64,000 bases of DNA from contig CALYLW010000739.1 of the NCBI GenBank assembly GCA_944989445.1, positions 124,001-188,000 on the forward strand. Direction: 5' to 3'. The stretch's first letter is position 1, and the number at the start of each line of letters is the position of its first letter. Positions 44,889-56,056 of this stretch are shown piece after piece. A model generated the notes under the pieces. It searched no databases. It saw only the letters and a program-made list of their open reading frames with translations, and was not told the DNA's origin. This DNA comes from Ampullaceana balthica. Taxonomy: Eukaryota; Mollusca; Gastropoda; Lymnaeidae. A program made the position numbers and the translations under genes.

Positions 44889-47800
44889 GGAAGGACATTT
44901 CTGAGAATCTGCATCTGCTCTTTCTGAAGCTCTAAGTCCATCAATTGTTTGGATAATTATGATTAGAGGAGGAAATAATCTCGAAGGTAAAACGCTGAAA
45001 TATGAGCTTCGTACTTAGTCGCAACATTTCAAGTCCTGATATTTCACAGTTTTAGTGAAATATTGGCTGCATGGTGCAAACCTGATTGTCAAACCATTCC
45101 TGATCCTTCAATATCAGTCATGCTGCATCCAATTCAGATTTATGAACAACACATTCAGGAGATACACATTTCATGCTAATTTGACATAAAACCAATTCAA
45201 ATATTTCAAAAATTTTTTTGAAAATTATGTTTACAGCTATTTAAATTCTACTATATATATATATAAATTAGAAAAAATAAATAAATAAATGTGTGACATC
45301 ACACATGGCCGGACTCCCCTCCCCCTGTCACAAACTGTCACAATTTCTTACACCCCTCCCCCCTCCCCCTGGAGCGTGACGTACTTTCTGGACGGCCCCT
45401 CTGTTTTCCAAGTTCTGTAACTTCCAAGACCTCATATGAATTTCAACAATAACCTCATTTTATGAACTATACAACTTTTTTATCATCCGTTTGTCTACAT
45501 AAAATAACTACATATTTGCCAAAAATATGTTCTTTTGTTGTTTGACTGGGTGTTCAATTAAAATGTTAAGGTCTCCACATAAATGTTTAGCAAAGGTTAA
45601 AGCATCCTCTACGTATTCCTTTAGTTTCTCTGTGAGTAGCATCTGCAAAGCATTTTAGCACTATATGAATATGTTTGGAAATAGTTTAAGGCATCATTGA
45701 ATTCATAAAGTAAAATTTTCCCAATTAAATTTAAAAAGAAAAAGAAAATGATTTCATTGAGTCTAGCAAAGTTCCTGCGTCTGTTCGTGTATTTTTGTCT
45801 GCCTCTGTCAGTTTTGTATATACATAGCTTTCAAAATAACCACAAAATGGCTTGATTGTATTCACTGTTTTGTCTCCTGAAATCTGTTTAATGTCTTGCC
45901 TGTGCATGCAATTAGATTTCTCCAATGATGTGTGGGCATGGGGGAAAATGTGACAATGTTCTAGTGTACCAAAAATAGTTGCAGAGTTTGTTTCAGTTGG
46001 ATTATTATGTAAATAAATTAGTGTTATTGAACTTACTGAGCTAAGTACTAATTTGATACTGAATTTTATGTGTTGAGTCTTTCTAGAACTTCTGTATACT
46101 TTCTAGACAAGAAGAAAGTATTAACGTACGTTGGGCCTCTCCGTATCCAGTCTCCAGTCCTTTATATTAAGTTCATCAACTTTAAACTTCTAAAAAATCA
46201 TTTCAGAAAAGTCGTTAGCAGATTCATTTAATTTTTTGTTTTGATTCCATTGAATCTTTGAAATTTTCTACAACGTCTACTTTCTGATTTTCAATCTATA
46301 CATATCGCACTGGACTTGTTTGATCCTTGTGTGAAATATCTGGAATGCTATCGAATACAATGGAATAATAGTTGGTCTCCTTTATCTGGATGATCATTTT
46401 TGGCGACCTTTATCTCCTAAAGCTGCAAGTAGTTCATTTTCATGTGAAGTGAAACGTTTTGTTGGTTATTTTTTACCCCATTGTCACATATGTCTTCGAA
46501 GCACTGGATCGTAATTTGCTATCAGATGCATCAGTTCCAGAATATTGCCTATATTTGCACTACTGCTGTCCTCTCTGTGACCGCGGAAAGCCATATTCAA
46601 TTTTACCAGGATTTAATGGTGTCAAACATTCGAACAAGACATTCTTGCTACTATGTTTTGTTTTCTTTTAAAAAACAACGTATTTTTCTTTGTTTTGTTA
46701 AGTTTTTGTTTTTTTAAGTTTGGTTTCTGATTCCTTCCATTTATAGGTGCCAGCATATCATTGCCCAGTTCTTATAATACTTCGGCCTCTTTGTTTTTAA
46801 GTTCAGAAGTATTAGTAATCAGAATAATTTAGATTCATTATGGAGTTTGAAGTTTTGGTATTAGAAACATTGACATATTTTAAAAGAGTTCCTCCATTTT
46901 TTAATGAAATTTTACTCTGCTTTTCCTTTTATTTTATTAATCTTTATAGTAACGTTTTTCATTTTAGAAGCAAAGTAACAATCATGAATTTTCCGCCCCA
47001 AACAAAGTGCCGCTCTAGGCATTCCATTGGCTCATATTTGAAATTGATCGAGTACGGTAATTTTCGATTCAAAAACAGGAGCGGCTGTCAAATTATAAGA
47101 ATCAAGTAAGTTAGCTGCAGATCAATTTCACGTTTTCATACTACATAAGCCTTAAGCCTCTTGGTTTTTAGTTCAGTAGCATTAGTATCAGAAGAATTTA
47201 TATCCAATATGGAGATGGAAGTTTTCACAGTAGAAGCGTTTATATCCTTTTAGGAAGATTCTTATATTTGCATTGTTAGCATATTAAATGGTTTGTATTT
47301 TATTTTGATAAAAAATACACTTGATTATTATTCTTTTCTTACAAGCTTAATAATGACGAGGAATTTTCCTCCCGTAAAATAGTGCCGCCCGGGGAATTTG
47401 TCCCCGTCTCGCTACGCCACTGCTTAAAATGTTGCTTGAGAATAAAATGTGTCATATGTTGGGCCTCATTTTTATCAATGATAAAAAAATATATATTAAT
47501 AGTAAATGATTGTCTCCCTGATTGAGTATCCAAGTCAATTTAATTTTAAAAATCGACGTTCAAGTTATCAATTTTATGAAACATAAATATAAAATAGCAT
47601 GTAATAGAGCAGTGGTTCTCAAATTTTTTTGGCCTACCGCCCACTTTCCAGTAAAAATATTACTCAGCGCCCCCCGAATTTTTTTTATTATTATTCTAAC
47701 ACAGAAATAGGCAAACTACGATCCGCGGGCCACATGCGGCCAGTCAGAGTATATTATGCGGCCCCTAGGCATGTACATGTGGTGATCTTGTGTCATGTTA

Positions 47801-49098
47801 ATTTTCTTTGCTTAGAATTTTTGATATATTTTGAAATTTTATTCCCAGCATTTGATTCAAATCTAGAGATATATAATTGGTTTTATGGCTTCAGAATTAT
47901 TAGTCATTAATTGTTAACATACCTGTTCGAAACTACATTTCAGCTCAACCGGAATTGAATTTTGTTTACGATTTACATTTCGAATGGTTTTGAAAATTTG
48001 TGATTTAAAAGCAAATAGACGTTGTTTTAACAATGAGTGCTGCCAAAGAAAGTAAGATTGAGGACGAATGCCTCTTTAAAATGACGAATTAACTGTTAAA
48101 TGTAGCTTCACGAGCGTTGGGAGAAAAGCAGCCCGCTTTCTAGGTCGTGAATGTGTAAGCGTCTTTAATGAGTGTGACTTAAAAAGATACCACCAAACAA
48201 AACATTTGTGTTTCGGGCACAATTTAACGAACCAAGAGAGAAAAGGGTTATGCAAGAAGTTTGTTAATAATTTAAAGAAGCAGCAAAATGTTTTCACCAA
48301 AAGTCTTAAATACAAGATGCTGCAACCGAAGCCAGTTTGGAGATATCTCATAAGATCGTTAAACGGAACAAGCCTTTTCTGACAGTGAATTTATCAAGAA
48401 ATGCTTGACATATGCAGCAAGCGTTATGTGTCCAGAACAGAAAACATAATTTGACACCATTTCTTTATCAAGGGAACTTTAGTCAGACGTTTTGAAAAAA
48501 AAGTGACAATTTGATGCACCTTAATCGATATGCAAGCAAAGACTTTTTTTGGTACTATCACATTGGATTAAAGTACCAATGTATAGGAACAGCACAATTG
48601 TTGGTATTTATACGGGAATACATCCTCGTTTCGAGCTTAACGAAGAATACTCTGAGGCACTCAAAGACACAATTAAAGGCCAGGATTTATTCAATACTGT
48701 AGAGAACTGTTTTGAAATAACTGGGCTGGAGTGGAACAAGATGGCCAGTGTAATAACCGATGGAGTGCGAGCTTTCACTGGAAAAATTAGTATGAACAAT
48801 AAAATTAAAGAATATCAGCCTGACCACACACTCTTACCTCTCCACTGTGGCAACCATCAGGAAAGTCTGTGTAAGGCTGTGTTGAATTTCAAGCAGTTGT
48901 TAGTATGATCAACTTTGTAAAAGCCAGGGAACTTAATCAAAATGTGTTAAAAGCACTGTTAGAAGATTTTAATATTATATTATCTACCACGGCAGTGTCC
49001 GCTGGCTGAGCCTTGGCAAGTTATTGAGGCGAGTATGAGATCTCAATGAAGAAATAGTTATGTTGCTGGAGATGAAGGGTTTTGTTTGTGACTTTGTT

Positions 49099-50563
49099 GT
49101 TGTTGTTGTTGTTCGTCCGTCGATTCGACGAAGACCACTCTAGTCATCCGAGGGTTGCTGGGACTGGCTTTGATTGTGCGTGCGCAGATGGCTGATAAGG
49201 CCGATCCTAGCACGGAAGGTTCGGGAACAGAAGGGACAAGGGACGAGTGGGACATCTCCAGGAGGGTTGACAGCACGGGCCTTTCGGGCTTGCCTCTTCT
49301 TTTCTGCGGAGGTGACCCTGTTTGCCTCGCATGACTTGGCACCTTCGTGGATGGAAGAACGCCAGGTAGAACGGTCCATTGCAGCAAGTTCCCACGTGTC
49401 TGGGTTGATGGCAAACGCTTTCAGTGAGACTTTCAGTGTGTCTTTGTAGCGTTTCTTTTGCCCACCGTGGGACCGCTGGCCATGCTGCAGCTCGCCATAG
49501 AAGAGTCCCTTTGGCAGTCTCTCGTCTGGCATTCGGACCACGTGCCCTGCCCAACGAAGCTGGGACTGCATCAGGAGTGTGAATATGCTGGGGAGACCTG
49601 CCTTGGTCAGTATCACTGTGTCTGGTATTTTATCCTGCCACTTTATGCCGAGGATCTTCCTGAGGCTTGTTGAATGAAAGTGGTTAAGCTTCCTAGCATG
49701 GCGCTGATACACAGTCCATGTTTCACACGCATATAGCAATGTGGGGAGCACCACCGCCCTGTACACTTTCAGCTTGGTCAGGATGGTAATGCCTCTTCTG
49801 TTCCAGACATTTGGGTACAACCTGCCAAAAGTGGAGCTGGCTCTGGCAATTCTGACGCTCACTTCGTCATCGATGGTGACATTTTGCGACAGTGTGCTGC
49901 CTAGGTATGAGAACCGTTGCACTGTGTTGAGTCTCTGGCCGTTGACAGTGATGCTGGGCTCAACGTAGGGCCTTCCAGGCGCAGGCTGATGGAGGACTTC
50001 AGTCTTCTTGGTGTTGATCGTCAGACCAAAGTTTGTGTAGGCGCTGGAGAACAGGTTAACGCCGCGTTGCATGTCGGCTTCTGAGGCAGCATTGAGGGCA
50101 CAGTCATCAGCAAACATGATGTCTCTGATGATGTCAGTCATAACCTTGGTTTTTGCATGGAGCCTCCGAAGGTTGAACAGTTTGCCATATGTGCGGTACC
50201 TCACGTTAACACCAACACCCTCGTCTCTGAAGGCCTCTGTCAGCATGGCGGAAAACATGAGGCTAAATAGTAATGGTGCCAGGACGCAGCCCTGCTTGAC
50301 CCCGTGTGTGACTGTGAAAGGATCAGAAAACTCTCCGCTGTCCTGGACTCTGGCCTGCATGCCCTCGTGGAATTGTCTCACCAAGACGATGAATTTCCTT
50401 GGGCAACCGTACTTGGCCATTATCTTCCACAGACCCTCTCTGCCAACGGTGTCAAAAGCCTTGGTCAGGTCGACATAGGTGGAGAACAGGTTCAAGTTCT
50501 GATCCTGACATTTCTCTTGCAGCTGCCTGGCAGCGAACACCATGTCGATGGTCCCTCGCTCTT
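49099..50563 (-). mobile_element. 5'-truncated LINE with 14-bp target duplication
   Basis: TTTGTGACTTTGTT flanks both sides (49085-49098 and 50564-50577). The 3' end is a short UTR plus an (AAC)n tail (minus strand). The insertion splits the hAT codons CDFV, so that CDFV appears on both sides. Only the 3' 1.46 kb of the LINE is present, the usual outcome of incomplete target-primed reverse transcription. Confidence 0.9.
49140..50563 (-). CDS. LINE reverse transcriptase (ORF2 3' part), 5'-truncated but open
   Basis: About 470 codons remain open to a stop at 49140. RT motifs in order: STYVDLTKAFDTVGREGLW, HGVKQGCVLAPLLFSLMFSA, IMFADDCALNAASEADMQRG (FADD instead of YADD), TINTKKTEVLHQPAPG and NTVQRFSYLGSTLSQNV. 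Then come VVLPTLLYACETWTVYQRH, QLRWAGHVVRMPDERLPKGL and a terminal C2H2-type finger CPFCSRTFRARIGLISHLRT. The endonuclease and the N-terminal palm are missing, so it cannot move by itself. Lack of stops over 1.4 kb implies a fairly recent insertion. This RT lineage is common in fish, cnidarians and molluscs; I do not assign the clade. The open frame runs on to 50657 into host hAT sequence, which is not LINE. Confidence 0.85.
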
Positions 50564-51606
50564 TTTGTGACTTTGTTACTTCCATAGTTAATGAAGAATG
50601 GAAGTCAGACTTCATGTTTGTCATTAACATGGAAAATTTGAATGAACTGAATGTCAAACTTCAGGGCAATGGCTTGTTTGCACATGAAATTTATGTGTAC
50701 GTTAAATCATTTCAGACAAAACTCTCCCTTTTCTCCAGGCAAGCAGGTGTAAACAGGTTTTCTCATTTCCCTTTGCTAAAACAAAAAACCGTTTCTTGTA
50801 AAATGGCTGACAAGTACATGGCTCAGTTGGATGCCTTTGCTATGGATTTTGAAAGGAGGTTCCAAGACGTCAAGAACCTGGAACCACTCTTCAATATCCT
50901 CAATTCGCAATTTAGTGCAGAAGCTGATTAAGCCTCAGAGGATATACTTTTAGAACTGCTTAACCTAAAAGCAGATTATGACCTGAAGGAGAAGTTCAAG
51001 TTAGTTTTTTTGCATGAGTTTTTTTTTCTCTTTTTTTCTAGGTGCGGCGTTTCTACACTTTAAGAAACTTTGCTGTCAAACTTTTGCCACTATTTGAGTC
51101 CACATACATCTGTGAGCAAGCTTTTTCTTGTATGAAAATAAATAAGTCTAAGAACAGATCGATATTGAATGACTGCAATTTGAATGCATTCATTCGAATA
51201 ATAACCAGTAACCTGGTTCCACAATTCAAGAATCGTTCAACACACACACACAAATTCGAAATCGTATAAATGAGATGATGAACCTGGTTTGCTGCTACCA
51301 ATTTAGAAATACTCGGCTTTATTTTCGTCAGCAGTAATCTTAAGAAACCGCGATTGTCTATTTGCATTTTTTTTAAAAAATTAGTTACCGCACTGAATCT
51401 ACTTTCCACTAAATATGATGAAGGAAATGTAATTACGAAATTTTAAATTAAAGCCCATACTTCAGGATCTCCTTTTCCAGCCAGAATTGTTAATAGCAGC
51501 GTTTGAATTTAAAAACTAAATTCATTATTTGTAGCTACTTTTTGGAATAAGTTTGCAAATATTTATCAAATAATAGTTCTTAGCTAATGTGTTCTTCCTT
51601 TGTATT

Positions 51607-51942
51607 GCAAAATTAAAGCTTCATTTCCTGGCAAAGTTGACTCCTTAAGTTGAATAGAAAAACGAGATGTTTTAAATAGCTACACGATGTATCTTCAACA
51701 CCTTGAGTCTTTTCATCACTTCTAATTTGAACGATTTTATTGCTAAACGAATTTTTCTTGATAATATCAGATGCTTGCTTATGTACCACAGTCCGTATTA
51801 ATACACTTATAGCCGGTATAATTTGTTCTTGACCAATAGTATGAGATATACCCGATTTGGCAATCAATAACGAAATATTGTAAGAAGCTAGCAAGCCATT
51901 GCCATCTTGTGTGGTTGCTGTTGAAAAGAGTTTTGTCAAAGT
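51607..51942 (-). pseudogene. hAT (SCAND3/ZBED5-like) transposase fragment, antisense to its host element
   Basis: The minus strand reads LFSTATTQDGNGLLASYNIS, LLIAKSGISHTIGQEQIIPA, ISVLIRTVVHKQASDIIKKN and SFSNKIVQIRSDEKTQGVED. This is the ASY.ISL.IA..G..HTIGE..I.PA......V........I..I.LSN.TVQRRI.EM block of SCAND3/ZBED5-type proteins. It lies opposite to the GTF2IRD2-like frame of the enclosing element, so it came from a separate element. No ends of its own were found. Confidence 0.7.
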
Positions 51943-52514
51943 CAGTTGTTTGATAAATTTCTATTTTAGTGTTTGAAAATTATATAAATCCTTTTTTTTA
52001 TATCCCCGTTAATTTATTTCAAGTTTTCCTGCAGTCTGGAAGTGCACAATTTCACATTTAAAAAAAAACCAACTAAGTGCAAATGCGGTAACCAAACCAA
52101 TGTCCAAAACGTTTTTTAAACGAAAAATAGAACCTTATGAGCAGAGGCGTAACTAGGTTTTTGGCGCCCTTGGCTAATTTATTTTTGGCGCCCTTGATAA
52201 ATTGACAAGTGATCAGCTTTGCGATTTTTTTTATTTGTCAGAGAAAATAATTGAATTTCTCTTATTTTATTTATGCCAATAATTACGTAGTCTGACAGTG
52301 ACAGTCATAAAATGTGAATATAAAAATGCATAAGACAGGAACAATACAATTTTGCAGTTTATTATTTACTAAATAATACCAAATAAATTGGTGGATAAAA
52401 TGGGATCTTGTTGTGTTAATAAAGAATACAGCAAAACTTGAAGTAACGTGTATTATAAATAAAAACAATAGTTTCAATGTGTCATTCTCATTACCTCATA
52501 CATAACGATAGAAA

Positions 52515-52570
52515 CTCGCGCAATAATCTTATGTATAATAGAAGGAGTGTCTGTAACGGATAAGATAATT
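52515..52570 (+). mobile_element. LINE 3'-tail remnant
   Basis: CAATAATCTTATGTATAATA then GAAGGAGTGTCTGTAACGGA and TAAGATAATT: same orientation and sequence type as 34965-35010. Confidence 0.55.
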
Positions 52571-52617
52571 AAAAGTAAATTTAAGTAACACTCCACCGAT
52601 CCACTCATTTGTCCTAT

Positions 52618-52960
52618 ATCAAAGGTTCAAAGTTTAACTTTTCTTGCTTTAATGTATCAAAATTAGTGATTATTTCATCGAAGTTAATTTGACTTGTAAG
52701 TTCACTTTTGATCGAAAGTAGAGCTAGAGATGATGTACGTTGTTGACCTGAAGGCGATCTCAAGTAATTTTGTATAGTTTTTATTTTGCTGAAACTCCTT
52801 TCAGCAGTGGCTACTGTGGTTGGAATTGTAAGAAATGTTTTCAGAGCTCTTTCGATACTCGGGTACGATTCTTACAATTCCCATTTAACGAGAACATTTA
52901 GAAGATCTAAATGAAACATGTCATCGGGTTTTTTGTTTTGCAATAGTTCAATCATTTGGT
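52618..52960 (-). pseudogene. hAT transposase dimerisation domain (ZMYM1-like)
   Basis: The minus strand reads SYPSIERALKTFLTIPTTVA, TAERSFSKIKTIQNYLRSPS, GQQRTSSLALLSIKSELTSQ and INFDEIITNFDTLKQ, then a stop at 52618. TVATAERSFSK(L/I)K.I.NYLRS..GQ.R.S.LALLSIE is the hATC signature of ZMYM1-type hAT proteins. One stop precedes the serine of SYPS. The rest of the transposase was not found inside the element. Confidence 0.8.
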
Positions 52961-53024
52961 GTTTAAAGCATTTTATTTCAATTATAAATCGATCTTTATT
53001 TATTGGATTTTCGAGTTAGGGAAA

Positions 53025-54190
53025 CTGGCGTAATAGGAACAGATTAATCAAGGACAATGTTGATATTGAGAGCGGGGGAACAGCTATGGCGGCTAGAAGG
53101 CTTGACAGGAAAGATGTCTGATGTTTCATATGAAAGGAGCCAACTTGCTTTGACATACCGACATAAGGCTGTGAGAGGAGACACCTTCCCTCCCCTCACC
53201 CATTTTTCTCCCTTGACAGTGGGATGGGGATACATGTAGTAAGATTTTTCTTTTTAAAAGAAAGACTGTAAAATCATATTTACATTTGTATGGTAAGAAG
53301 CCCCGCAAAGGCCACAAATTATAATACAAATATTGGTTGGTTGGTTGGCTTTCCTTATGTCTCGTGAGACGACGGAAGATTCTGTGCTCCTGTGGGATCC
53401 TCGCGCATGGCCTGGCAGCTTCTGTTGTGGCTGTACAAGCCCACTCGTAAATGGCAGCCCTTGCCGCACTTCTGGCACTGAAAGGCAGCACCTGTGGTTG
53501 GCTGATTATATATAATAAAAAGATTATAATGGATCTAAATGAACTATATTTATGTATAATTAATTATTCACTTTTTTGTTACCGGACTTATCGAAGATAA
53601 AAGTGAAAAACAGTCGGACGCCCCTAAGTCGAACTTCCGTAGGTCGAAAACCTCCCTATATCGAATTAATTGTTAGGTCCTGGCCAAATTCCATTAGACT
53701 AATGTATTTTATATCTCCTTAACTCAAAGATTTTTAGCTTTCAACCTCTCTTAGTCGAATCTTCCAAGGCGTTGGGGTTATTATTCTGGAGTGACATTTC
53801 AGAACACGTGTTCCTTAGAGCCACGTAATTGGACGTAAATTATTATTTTTGGGGATTCCACGAAAGATTAAGCGACCCTTGCAAGTATAAAAAATTACAA
53901 GGACAATAAAAAGGAGGGGTAGCTAATTCGCGTCTCTTTGCTGCATGCTGTGACTCTTTTTAAAAAGAAAAATCTTACTCCCCCCATACCAATGAGGAGG
54001 GATTAAGGTGAGGAGGGGAGGGACGGTGTCTCTTCTCACGAGCTTGTGTCGTTATGTCAAAGCAAGTTGGCTCCTTTCATATGAAACATCAGACACCACC
54101 TTTTTCTGTCAAGCTTACTAGCCGGTATGGCTGTTCCCCCACCTCTCAATATCAACATTGTCCTTCATTAATCGGCGCCTATTACGCCAT
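53025..54190. mobile_element. Foldback element with arms of about 240 bp
   Basis: The left arm (53025-53270) and the inverted right arm (53960-54190) share GGCGTAATAGG, GGACAATGTTGATATTGAGAG, GGGGGAACAGC, TGTCTGATGTTTCATATGAA and AGGAGCCAACTTGCTTTGAC. The loop holds AGTCGGACGCCCCTAAGTCG at 53613, similar to the inverted word CATTCGGACCTCTCTAAGTC at 56114-56133, a pogo/Tigger-like pair of ends that spans the right arm. The order of events inside this part is therefore unclear. Confidence 0.65.
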
Positions 54191-54191
54191 T

Positions 54192-56056
54192 GGGGCCGTC
54201 CATAAATGACGTCACGCACCTAGGGGGGAGGTGGGTCACACTTTTGTGACGATGCGTGACGAGGGGGAGGGAGGGGTGTTGAAGAAATGTGACGTCACAT
54301 CAAAAGGGTAACATTAAATAAAACTTCCATTGAAATATTTGGTCGCTTACAATTTATTTAATGCCTTTTTTTTTAATCAGTGCTTCTCAATGTGCCAGTC
54401 GGTAGGCCATCAGACGCTGGTTGGCGTAAGCTATCAAGACACGAAAATTAAATCTAATTATAATCCTTAAGTTTGAGAATTCACAAGATAACATATGAAA
54501 TTGTTACACTGCGTCGTTTGATGTTGACATCAAAGCATTTGTCATGTAACCGCAGCTCCGTTTGGTTCTCTCGAACTTTATTGCCCGTTACCCCAAAATA
54601 TACAAGTTTATGTGTGCGTTACCCCCCCCCCAACCCCCAGACTCTAGGTCCTGCTCACATGACTAGGGGATTTGGGGGAGCGTCGTAAGCCCCCCCCCCG
54701 AAAATGCTACTGGTGAGTTTTACATGCATGACAAGTGTCTAAAAATGATCTGAATAGGATTATGTGTATATATTTTAAGTCAAAACGACACGGAATATCC
54801 TTTTTCTTTAAAAGGGGAGGGGGAAGGGAATCTATTTGATAGAATTAAAAACGTTTTAAGTTTGATATAATTGTTCGATGGGTTTTTGGTCAAACGCCCC
54901 TGGCCATTCTAGTCTTCTAGATCAGTGCTTCTCAAAGTGGTGGTCCGCGGACCGGTGCCGGTCTGTGGGCCATCCACTGCCGGTGTGCAGATGTTCTAAA
55001 AAAATGTACAGAAAAAATTGTCAGTGCAGGGAAAATAATGCACCGGTGCCTGGTGCAATGGAAAAAATTCCTGCCGGTCCGCCATACTAAAAAGTTTGAG
55101 AAGCATTGTTCTAGATATAATTGTAAATGAGCCCATTTAAAATTAGTCAAGTATTCATTAATGTTATTGAATGCATCAAATTCTTGACATCGCAATTCGA
55201 GAGGAGCACAAAACAACTTTTCTTCTTAGCTCAGTTTTTAAGGCATTAATTTTAAATATCACAGAAAGGACACTTGATACACTAATGTCATATGGATTAA
55301 GATTATTGTCACTCGTGTCAATATAAATGAAAGTAGGGTAGATTTAGGTGTCTTCGTATAGTAAGTAGGTAAGAAATCTACATAGTTGTCAAATTTTTTT
55401 TAAAAATGCATTTTCTGGAAGGAACCGGTTCAATAATGGACATATGTTCCAAGCGTACACGTTCACATGACGTATTTTAATATATCTAGTGGATTGTAGT
55501 GGATGTTATATGTCCCAAGTGAGTCTGCATTACCCCCAAGAATTCCCCTTTTGACCCCAGATGAGGTTATTTACCTCTGTTCGCCGACCTCTTTCTTACG
55601 GGATGCCCGTCAGTCAATTGAGGGATTTTAAAAAAAACATTTTAAAAATGTTATTTTCAAATAATTTTTGTTTCTAAGCAAAGACGTTAACCGTGATGAT
55701 CAATAGTCAATGTTTAATTTGTATGTATTAAAATAAAATATAATCTAAGGATGTTAACACAGTTCGTTTTCTGAAGGCCAGTTAAACGTTTTAAAAAATG
55801 CTTCACACGGGTTACGATATTACAATGTAGATGTAGATCTTCACTAAATAAATAATAAATACTTAAATGACAATAAAAGTGATTTGAAACATACTTATTT
55901 TCAATTAGAAAATAAGGTGTGTGTTTTTTTTTGTCAAAGATTTGTGACGTATTTTTAGAGGGGGGGTCTAAGTTTTTGTGACGACGCGTGACGGGGGGGG
56001 GGAGGGAGGGGTCAAAAATCGACAAAAATCGCGTGACGTCATTTATGGACGGCCCC
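54192..56056. mobile_element. Zator-like non-autonomous element, 1.87 kb
   Basis: GGGGCCGTCCATAAATGACG plus TCACGC at both ends (inverted), flanked by ATT at 54189-54191 and 56057-56059. Subterminal G-runs and repeated GTGACGATGCGTGACG words follow. No transposase is recognised inside; it contains the hAT MITE at 54923-55108. Its right end matches the solo end at 40829. Confidence 0.8.
54923..55108. mobile_element. hAT MITE, 186 bp, perfect 8-bp target duplication
   Basis: CAGTGCTTCTCAAAGTGGTG to AGTTTGAGAAGCATTG, flanked by TTCTAGAT at 54915-54922 and 55109-55116. Nearly the same sequence as 40570-40756. This is the innermost layer of the nest. Confidence 0.92.

Larger units (their letters stand above)
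42542..45399 (-). mobile_element. Medium Zator-like element, 2.86 kb, GGGGCCGTCC ends
   Basis: GGGGCCGTCCATAAAGTACG at the left and GGGGCCGTCCAGAAAGTACG (inverted) at the right. The edges are CCT and TCT, two of three bases matching. It encloses an old EEG-type MITE-like sequence (42750-43030, repeated AAATCCGG(N)GCCGGA words), two R3 repeats and, on the minus strand, a transposase fragment (44484-44888) homologous to copy 1. The right 110 bases match the MITEs at 25655 and 60127. Confidence 0.75.
41937..47422 (-). mobile_element. hAT element (about 5.5 kb) with decayed transposase, nested in Hx sequence
   Basis: Ends CAGCGGTGTAGCGTGGGTAT and, inverted, CAGTGGCGTAGCGAGACGGG. CTTAAAA is repeated at both edges (41930-41936, 47423-47429), and the flanking sequence rejoins Hx (compare 30700-30760). 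On the minus strand about 45550-46700 reads GNILELMHLIANYDPVLRRH, FTSHENELLAALGDKG and YYSIVFDSIPDISHKDQTSP plus VRYV, i.e. the ZMYM1/TTF-type hAT pattern (IA.YDP.L..H; YS...DS.PD.SH.DQ). Stops and shifts show it is dead. It contains the Zator-like element 42542-45399. Confidence 0.75.
48033..51269 (+). pseudogene. GTF2IRD2-like hAT transposase, split by a LINE and stops
   Basis: In order on plus: MSAAKESKIEDECLF at 48033; AFSDSEFIKKCLTYAASVMC near 48370; then 48580-48900 with NSTIVGIYTGIHPRFELNEE, GQDLFNTVENCFEITGLEWN, KMASVITDGVRAFTGKISM and LHCGNHQESLCKAVL; MLLEMKGFVCDFV at 49058; and after the LINE, VNEEWKSDFMFVINMENLNE, LNVKLQGNGLFAHEIYVYVK and LFESTYICEQAFSCMKINKS. This is the FADSEF...TDG...HC..H...Q...E.FSCMK layout of hAT-Charlie proteins (GTF2IRD2, ZBED5, FAM200 relatives). 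Stops after 48100, at 48910, 50930 and elsewhere kill it. Confidence 0.75.

Noticed and set aside
45731..45925. Independent 64-codon gene
   Set aside because: It lies inside the decayed hAT at 41937-47422 and is best read as part of its broken transposase region.
49174..50587. Several plus-strand frames inside the LINE
   Set aside because: They are shadows of the minus-strand reverse transcriptase, which carries all RT motifs.
51053..51409. 118-codon minus frame
   Set aside because: Antisense of the hAT dimerisation region (CEQAFSCMK on plus); no domain of its own.
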